Of a stretch of DNA of 54,770 nt, positions 49,501 to 54,770 are shown piece after piece (position 1 is the first letter of the stretch; each line of letters opens with the position of its first letter). Below the pieces are notes generated by a model. The model was not told the DNA's origin. It saw only the letters and a list, made by a program, of their open reading frames with translations, and searched no databases. A program made the translations under genes and the position numbers. Origin of the DNA: Enterobacteriaceae bacterium UBA2655 (GTDB lineage: Bacteria; Pseudomonadota; Gammaproteobacteria; Enterobacterales; Enterobacteriaceae); assembly GCA_002359495.1 (NCBI GenBank), contig DENB01000071.1, forward strand, positions 1 to 54,770, in the 5' to 3' direction.

Positions 49501-49527
49501 AGCCCGCCGACAAGCGGGCTTTTTTTT
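49501..49527 (+). terminator. trp attenuator terminator
   Basis: Stem AGCCCGC/GCGGGCT with loop CGACAA, followed by T7. It sits between trpL and trpE, like the 3:4 hairpin of E. coli. Confidence 0.93.
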
Positions 49528-49550
49528 GAGCGAAATTCAGAGAATTCATC

Positions 49551-51113
49551 ATGCCAAATGCGAAACCTACATTGAAGTTAATCACCGGCGACGCGCCCTA
49601 TCGCGAAGATCCGGCCGCAGTGTTTCATCAGTTATGCGGCGCACGACCGGCAACCCTGCTACTGGAATCAGCGGACATCGACAGCAAGCGCAACCTGAAA
49701 AGCCTGCTGATTGTCGACAGCGCGCTGCGCATCACCGCGCTCGGCGACTGCGTGACGCTGCAAGCGCTGTCGGAAAACGGCCGCGCGCTGCTGCCGCTGC
49801 TGGACGCCGCGCTGCCGCAAAACGTGACGATCGAAGCGCGTCCCGACGGCCGGACGCTGCGCTTTCCGTCGGTCGAAGGGGTGCATGATGAGGATGCGCG
49901 CTTGCAGGCGCTGTCGGTGTTCGACGCGCTGCGCCTGATCCCGCAACTGGTCAACACGCCTGTTGATGAGCGCGAAGCGATGCTGCTCGGCGGTCTCTTT
50001 GCTTACGATCTGGTGGCAGGATTCGAAACCCTTCCCGCGCTGCAGAACGATCAGCGCTGTCCCGATTACTGCTTCTATCTTGCGGAAACCCTGCTGGTGA
50101 TCGACCATCAGACGCGCAGCGCCCGCCTGCAGGCCAGCCTGTTCGCTCCTTCCACCAGCGAATTCCAACGCCTGCAAGGACGTATCGAGCAGCTGCATGG
50201 CCAAATGACGCAGCCCTCCCCGGCGCTGCCGGTCCAGCCGGTTGAGCAGATGACGCTAAGCTGCAACCAGAGCGATGAGGAATATTGCGAAGTGGTGCGC
50301 CGTATGCAGGGCGCGATTCGCATCGGCGAAATTTTCCAGGTGGTGCCGTCACGCCGTTTCTCACTGCCCTGCCCGTCGCCGCTGGCCGCTTACGATACGC
50401 TGAAAAACAGCAATCCCAGCCCCTACATGTTTTTTATGCAGGACCGCGACTTTACCCTGTTCGGCGCCTCGCCGGAGAGTTCATTGAAGTATGACGCCGC
50501 TTCGCGCCAGATTGAAATCTACCCGATTGCCGGTACGCGTCCGCGCGGCCGTCATGCGGACGGTTCGCTGGATCGCGATCTCGACAGCCGCATCGAGCTG
50601 GAGATGCGCACCGATCACAAAGAGCTGGCTGAGCATTTGATGCTGGTGGATCTGGCGCGTAACGACCTGGCGCGCATTTGCGAACCGGGCAGCCGTTACG
50701 TCGCCGATCTGACGAAGGTTGACCGCTACTCTTTCGTGATGCATCTGGTATCGCGCGTGGTAGGCAAGCTGCGCGCGAATCTGGACGTGCTGCACGCCTA
50801 CCGCGCCTGTATGAACATGGGCACGCTGAGCGGCGCGCCGAAAGTCCGCGCCATGCAGCTGATCGCCGGCGCCGAAGGCACGCGCCGCGGCAGCTACGGC
50901 GGCGCGGTCGGCTATTTTACCGCCCACGGCGATCTGGATACCTGCATCGTTATTCGCTCCGCCTATGTCGAAGACGGCATCGCCACCGTCCAGGCCGGCG
51001 CCGGCGTGGTGCTTGATTCTCACCCTCAGGCCGAAGCGGATGAGAGCCGCAACAAAGCGCGCGCGGTGCTGCGCGCCATCGCGACAGCCCATCACTGCAA
51101 GGAGATTTTCTGA
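49551..51113 (+). CDS. trpE: TrpE, anthranilate synthase component I
   Basis: A 520-residue chorismate-utilising enzyme (E. coli 520). The tryptophan feedback motif LLES is at 37-40, and the catalytic domain includes [10 protein letters not shown] and [14 protein letters not shown]. It converts chorismate to anthranilate using ammonia from TrpG. It overlaps trpG by one base (TGATG). Confidence 0.98.
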   Translation: MPNAKPTLKLITGDAPYREDPAAVFHQLCGARPATLLLESADIDSKRNLKSLLIVDSALRITALGDCVTLQALSENGRALLPLLDAALPQNVTIEARPDGRTLRFPSVEGVHDEDARLQALSVFDALRLIPQLVNTPVDEREAMLLGGLFAYDLVAGFETLPALQNDQRCPDYCFYLAETLLVIDHQTRSARLQASLFAPSTSEFQRLQGRIEQLHGQMTQPSPALPVQPVEQMTLSCNQSDEEYCEVVRRMQGAIRIGEIFQVVPSRRFSLPCPSPLAAYDTLKNSNPSPYMFFMQDRDFTLFGASPESSLKYDAASRQIEIYPIAGTRPRGRHADGSLDRDLDSRIELEMRTDHKELAEHLMLVDLARNDLARICEPGSRYVADLTKVDRYSFVMHLVSRVVGKLRANLDVLHAYRACMNMGTLSGAPKVRAMQLIAGAEGTRRGSYGGAVGYFTAHGDLDTCIVIRSAYVEDGIATVQAGAGVVLDSHPQAEADESRNKARAVLRAIATAHHCKEIF

Positions 51114-51694
51114 TGGCCGATATCCTGCTGCTCGATAATATCGACTCCTTTACCTATAACCTCGTTGATCAGCTGCGCGCCTTCGGCCACAACGTGGTGA
51201 TCTATCGCAACAACGTACCGGCGGACGCGCTGATCGAACGTCTGCAAAGCATGGAAAATCCAGTGCTGATGCTCTCGCCGGGGCCCGGCGCGCCAGCCGA
51301 CGCGGGCTGCATGCCCGAGCTGCTTAAAACGCTGCGCGGCCGCCTGCCGATCGTCGGCATCTGCCTGGGCCACCAGGCGATTGTGGAGGAGTATGGCGGT
51401 CAGGTGGGCCAGGCGGGAGAGATCCTGCACGGCAAAGCCTCGGCGATCGTCCATGACGGCGAAGCGATGTTCGCCGGGCTGAGCAATCCTCTGCCGGTGG
51501 CGCGCTACCACTCGCTGGTCGGCAGCAACACGCCGGCGGAGCTGACGGTAAACGCCAGCTTCAACGGCATGGTGATGGCGGTGCGTCACGATGCCGACCG
51601 CGTCTGCGGCTTCCAGTTTCATCCTGAATCCATTCTTACCACTCAGGGCGCTCGTCTGCTGGAGCAGACGCTGGCCTGGGCGCTGGCGAAATAA
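51113..51694 (+). CDS. trpG: TrpG, anthranilate synthase glutamine amidotransferase (unfused)
   Basis: A 193-residue class I glutamine amidotransferase with nucleophile Cys84 (GICLGHQ) and the later His-Glu pair in FQFHPES. It supplies ammonia to TrpE. In E. coli it is fused to TrpD; here it ends with TAA and trpD starts 13 bases later in a different frame, as in Serratia-type operons. Confidence 0.97.
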   Translation: MADILLLDNIDSFTYNLVDQLRAFGHNVVIYRNNVPADALIERLQSMENPVLMLSPGPGAPADAGCMPELLKTLRGRLPIVGICLGHQAIVEEYGGQVGQAGEILHGKASAIVHDGEAMFAGLSNPLPVARYHSLVGSNTPAELTVNASFNGMVMAVRHDADRVCGFQFHPESILTTQGARLLEQTLAWALAK

Positions 51695-51707
51695 CAGGGA
51701 CATGATT

Positions 51708-52706
51708 ATGCAACCTATCCTGGAAAAATTGTATCAGGCGCAGACGCTGAGTCAGGCGGAGAGTCATCAGCTGTTCAACGCCATTATTACCGGCCAGCTT
51801 GAGCCGACCCAGCTGGCGGCGGCGCTGATCGCCATGAAGGTGCGCGGCGAACGCCCGGAAGAGATCGCCGGCGCCGCCACCGCGCTGCTGGAAGACGCGA
51901 AGCCTTTCCCCCGTCCCGATTACGCCTTCGCGGATATCGTCGGCACCGGCGGAGACGGCAGCAACAGCATCAATATTTCTACCGCCAGCGCCTTTGTCGC
52001 CGCCGCCTGCGGCCTCAAGGTGGCCAAGCACGGCAACCGCAGCGTTTCCAGCAAGTCGGGTTCCTCCGATCTGCTGGCAGCCTTTGGCATCGCGCTCGAT
52101 ATGCCGGCGGAACAGGCGCGCCGCGCGCTGGATGAGCTGAACGTCTGCTTTCTCTTCGCGCCCCAGTATCACAGCGGATTTCGTCACGCCATGCCGGTAC
52201 GTCAGCAGCTGAAAACGCGCACGCTGTTTAACATGCTCGGCCCGCTGATCAACCCGGCGCGTCCGCCGCTGGCGGTGATCGGCGTCTACAGCCCGGAGCT
52301 GGTGCTGCCGATCGCACAGACGCTGCGCGTGTTGGGCTATCAGCGTGCGGCCGTGGTGCATGGCGGCGGCATGGATGAAGTGGCGCTGCACAGCGTGACG
52401 CACGTGGCGGAACTGCGTGAAGGTGAAATCACCAGCTATCAACTCTCGCCGGAGGATTTCGGCCTGAGCTTTCATCCCAAAGAGGCGCTGGCGGGCGGCA
52501 CGCCGGAAGAAAACCGTGACATTCTGAGCCGTTTACTCCAGGGTAAAGGCCAACAGGCGCATGAGGAAGCCGTCGCCATTAACGTGGCGATGCTTCTGAA
52601 GGTATTTGGCAACGAAGATTTACGTGAAAATGCGCAGCGCGCGCTGGCCGCGATTCGCAGTGGTCAGGCTTACGAGCGAGTGGTTGCTCTGGCAGCAAGG
52701 GGATAA
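51708..52706 (+). CDS. trpD: TrpD, anthranilate phosphoribosyltransferase
   Basis: A 332-residue enzyme that adds phosphoribosyl to anthranilate. The PRPP-binding GTGGDGSNS starts near residue 79 and [15 protein letters not shown] follows. Two ATGs are near: 51702 and 51708. AGGGA is 7 bases before the second, so I chose that (MQPILEKL); the other adds two residues. The stop is 2 bases before trpC. Confidence 0.96.
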   Translation: MQPILEKLYQAQTLSQAESHQLFNAIITGQLEPTQLAAALIAMKVRGERPEEIAGAATALLEDAKPFPRPDYAFADIVGTGGDGSNSINISTASAFVAAACGLKVAKHGNRSVSSKSGSSDLLAAFGIALDMPAEQARRALDELNVCFLFAPQYHSGFRHAMPVRQQLKTRTLFNMLGPLINPARPPLAVIGVYSPELVLPIAQTLRVLGYQRAAVVHGGGMDEVALHSVTHVAELREGEITSYQLSPEDFGLSFHPKEALAGGTPEENRDILSRLLQGKGQQAHEEAVAINVAMLLKVFGNEDLRENAQRALAAIRSGQAYERVVALAARG

Positions 52707-52708
52707 GC

Positions 52709-54070
52709 ATGCAGGAAACCGTACTTCATAAAATTGTTCAGGACAAAGCGGTTTGGGTCGAAGCCCGTAAGGCGCAGCAACCGCTGATTTCCTTTCAGAA
52801 TGATATCGAGCCCGCCTCGCGCAGCTTTTATGACGCGCTGTCAGGCGCGCGCACCGTCTTTATTCTGGAATGCAAAAAGGCGTCGCCGTCAAAAGGGGTG
52901 ATCCGCGAGGATTTCGACCCGGCGGCGATTGCGGCGGTTTATCGTCACTATGCCTCGGCGGTCTCGGTCCTGACGGACGAGAAATATTTCCACGGCAGCT
53001 TCGACTTTCTACCAATCGTCAGCGCAGCCCTGACCCAGCCGATATTGTGCAAAGATTTTATTATCGATCCCTACCAGATTTATCTGGCGCGCCACTATCA
53101 GGCGGATGCGATTCTGCTGATGCTTTCCGTGCTGGATGATGACGCCTATCGCCAGCTTGCCGCCGTCGCGCACAGCCTGAAAATGGGGGTGCTGACGGAA
53201 GTAAGCAATGAAGCGGAGCTGGAACGCGCCATTGCGCTGGAAGCGAAGGTGGTCGGCATCAACAACCGCGACCTGCGCGATCTCTCTATCGACCTGAACC
53301 GCACGCGCCAGCTGGCGCCGCGCCTTTCCCACGGCGTGACGGTGATCAGCGAATCGGGCATCGACAGCTACGCCCAGATCCGCGAACTGAGCCATTTCGC
53401 CAACGGCTTCCTGATCGGCTCGGCGCTGATGGGCGAAGCGGATCTAAACAGCGCGGTCCGCCGCGTCCTGTTGGGCGATAACAAGGTGTGCGGCCTGACC
53501 CGCGCCGAAGATGCGCGCACGGCTTATGACGCCGGCGCGATCTATGGCGGACTGATTTTCGCCGCCGGTTCGCCGCGGCGGATCGATGTTGAACAGGCGC
53601 GCGTTATCATGACCGGAGCGCCGTTGCGCTATGTCGGCGTCTTCCGCAACGCGGCCATCGGTGACGTTGTCACGGTAGCCGAAACTCTACAGCTGGCGGC
53701 GGTGCAGCTGCACGGCGATGAAGAGCGCGCTTACGTCGCGGAACTGCGTCAGGCACTGCCGGCGCAGACGGCGATCTGGAAAGCGATGAGCATCAGTGCC
53801 GCGCTTCCTGCACGCGACTGGCCGCACGTCGATCGCTACGTTTTCGATAACGGCAACGGCGGCAGCGGCGAACGTTTCGACTGGAGCCTGCTGCAGGGCC
53901 AAGATCTGCGCAATGTCATGCTGGCTGGCGGTCTGGGCGCGGACAACTGCGTCGAAGCGGCGCAGTTGGGCTGCGTCGGCCTTGATTTCAATTCGGGCGT
54001 CGAACAGGCCCCGGGCATCAAAGAGAGCGGCAAACTCGCGGCGGTATTCCGTACCCTGCGCGCTTATTGA
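52709..54070 (+). CDS. trpC: TrpCF, indole-3-glycerol-phosphate synthase / PRA isomerase
   Basis: A 453-residue bifunctional protein, as in E. coli (often called trpC or trpCF). The N-terminal TrpC barrel (about 1-255) has [13 protein letters not shown] and [15 protein letters not shown]. The C-terminal TrpF barrel (about 256-453) begins [10 protein letters not shown] and ends near [15 protein letters not shown]. It catalyses two successive steps from phosphoribosyl-anthranilate to indoleglycerol phosphate. Confidence 0.98.
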   Translation: MQETVLHKIVQDKAVWVEARKAQQPLISFQNDIEPASRSFYDALSGARTVFILECKKASPSKGVIREDFDPAAIAAVYRHYASAVSVLTDEKYFHGSFDFLPIVSAALTQPILCKDFIIDPYQIYLARHYQADAILLMLSVLDDDAYRQLAAVAHSLKMGVLTEVSNEAELERAIALEAKVVGINNRDLRDLSIDLNRTRQLAPRLSHGVTVISESGIDSYAQIRELSHFANGFLIGSALMGEADLNSAVRRVLLGDNKVCGLTRAEDARTAYDAGAIYGGLIFAAGSPRRIDVEQARVIMTGAPLRYVGVFRNAAIGDVVTVAETLQLAAVQLHGDEERAYVAELRQALPAQTAIWKAMSISAALPARDWPHVDRYVFDNGNGGSGERFDWSLLQGQDLRNVMLAGGLGADNCVEAAQLGCVGLDFNSGVEQAPGIKESGKLAAVFRTLRAY

Positions 54071-54116
54071 TTTATCGGGCCTGCCGCAGGCGGGCCGGAA
54101 AAAGGAAGATGAGAAG

Positions 54117-54770
54117 ATGACGTTACTGAATCCCTATTTTGGCGAATTTGGCGGCATGTATGTGCCGCAGATTTTGATGCCGGCTTTACGCCAGCTGGAA
54201 GAAGCCTTCGTCAGCGCCCAGCGCGACCCGGAATTTCAGGCTGAGTTTACCGATCTGTTAAAAAACTATGCGGGTCGTCCTACCGCGCTGACGCTCTGCC
54301 GCAACCTGACCAAAGGCAGCAAAACCCGCCTCTACCTGAAGCGCGAAGATCTGTTGCACGGCGGCGCGCATAAAACCAACCAGGTGCTGGGCCAAGCGTT
54401 GCTGGCGAAGCGCATGGGCAAACAGGAGATCATCGCGGAAACCGGCGCAGGCCAGCATGGCGTCGCCTCCGCCCTCGCCAGCGCCCTGCTGGGGATGAAA
54501 TGCCGCATTTACATGGGCGCTAAGGATGTGGAGCGGCAGTCGCCGAACGTATTCCGCATGCGCCTGATGGGCGCGGAAGTGATCCCGGTTCACAGCGGCT
54601 CCGCCACACTGAAAGACGCCTGCAACGAGGCGCTGCGCGACTGGTCCGGCAGTTATGAAACTGCACACTATATGCTCGGCACCGCGGCCGGTCCGCATCC
54701 ATACCCCACTATCGTACGCGAATTCCAGCGCATGATCGGCGAAGAGACTAAAGCGCAGATCCTCGAAAAA
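54117..54770 (+). CDS. trpB: TrpB, tryptophan synthase beta subunit (partial, 3' end off window)
   Basis: The first 218 codons are present; the gene runs past the right edge. It starts [18 protein letters not shown]. The PLP-lysine is Lys86 in GGAHKTNQ, followed by the substrate loop [10 protein letters not shown]. It joins indole and serine to give tryptophan with TrpA. It is preceded by AAGGAAGATGAGAAG and separated from trpC by 46 bases. Confidence 0.97.
   Translation, partial: MTLLNPYFGEFGGMYVPQILMPALRQLEEAFVSAQRDPEFQAEFTDLLKNYAGRPTALTLCRNLTKGSKTRLYLKREDLLHGGAHKTNQVLGQALLAKRMGKQEIIAETGAGQHGVASALASALLGMKCRIYMGAKDVERQSPNVFRMRLMGAEVIPVHSGSATLKDACNEALRDWSGSYETAHYMLGTAAGPHPYPTIVREFQRMIGEETKAQILEK

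Overview
The window is a stretch of an enterobacterial chromosome. It is GC-rich (impression about 57-58%), and nearly every gene has a close Escherichia coli counterpart in the same order as the E. coli psp-sap-fabI-rnb-osmB-pyrF-acnA-cysB-topA-trp region. Gene content that differs from E. coli (rpfF next to rpfR, unfused trpG and trpD, no pspE, yciN or yciQ) fits a plant- or environment-associated member of Enterobacterales, most likely Erwiniaceae (Pantoea/Mixta/Erwinia type). The genus is an inference from content, not from a search.

Layout. 1-4469: envelope-stress block ycjF-ycjX-pspD-pspC-pspB-pspA (minus) with a sigma54 promoter and IHF site, and divergent pspF (plus). 4479-4625: a RyhB small RNA with Fur boxes, between pspF and sapA. 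4765-10606: sapABCDF peptide/putrescine ABC transporter, interrupted between sapB and sapC by about 560 bp carrying two small membrane-protein genes. 10736-12855: fabI and yciW. 12852-19567: an accessory segment (LysR regulator, small lipoprotein, low-GC 68-residue gene, orphan MalX-like PTS permease, YdeP-like molybdoenzyme). 19692-24152: rnb, a cstA-type pyruvate/peptide transporter gene with a one-base frameshift near its 3' end, and its small YbdD-type partner. 24436-27303: rpfR and rpfF, a convergent pair for DSF-type fatty-acid signalling coupled to cyclic-di-GMP. 27444-29341: kdgT with a KdgR-type operator, and an araD-family epimerase. 29706-37923: osmB, yciH, pyrF, lapB, lapA, pgpB, ribA, acnA and three very small genes (ymiC-like, yciX, ymiA). 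38419-49268: cysB, topA, sohB, yciK, btuR, rluB, an AT-rich island with a lipoprotein that looks like a trypsin-fold protease, yciO and rnm. 49336-54770: trp promoter/operator, leader peptide, attenuator, trpE-trpG-trpD-trpCF and the first 218 codons of trpB.

How genes work together. PspA/B/C/D/F answer inner-membrane stress. SapABCDF handles cationic peptides or polyamines. LapA/LapB, PgpB and FabI act on envelope lipid supply. RpfF makes the cis-2-unsaturated fatty-acid signal that RpfR senses to change c-di-GMP turnover. KdgT and the epimerase handle pectin- and pentose-derived sugars. The trp operon is controlled by repression and by attenuation.

No tRNA, rRNA, CRISPR array, transposase or prophage gene was recognised. 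The most interesting items are the RyhB locus in the psp-sap gap, the small membrane-protein insertion that splits the sap operon, the rpfF/rpfR pair, the lipoprotein protease at the yciQ position, and the cstA frameshift.
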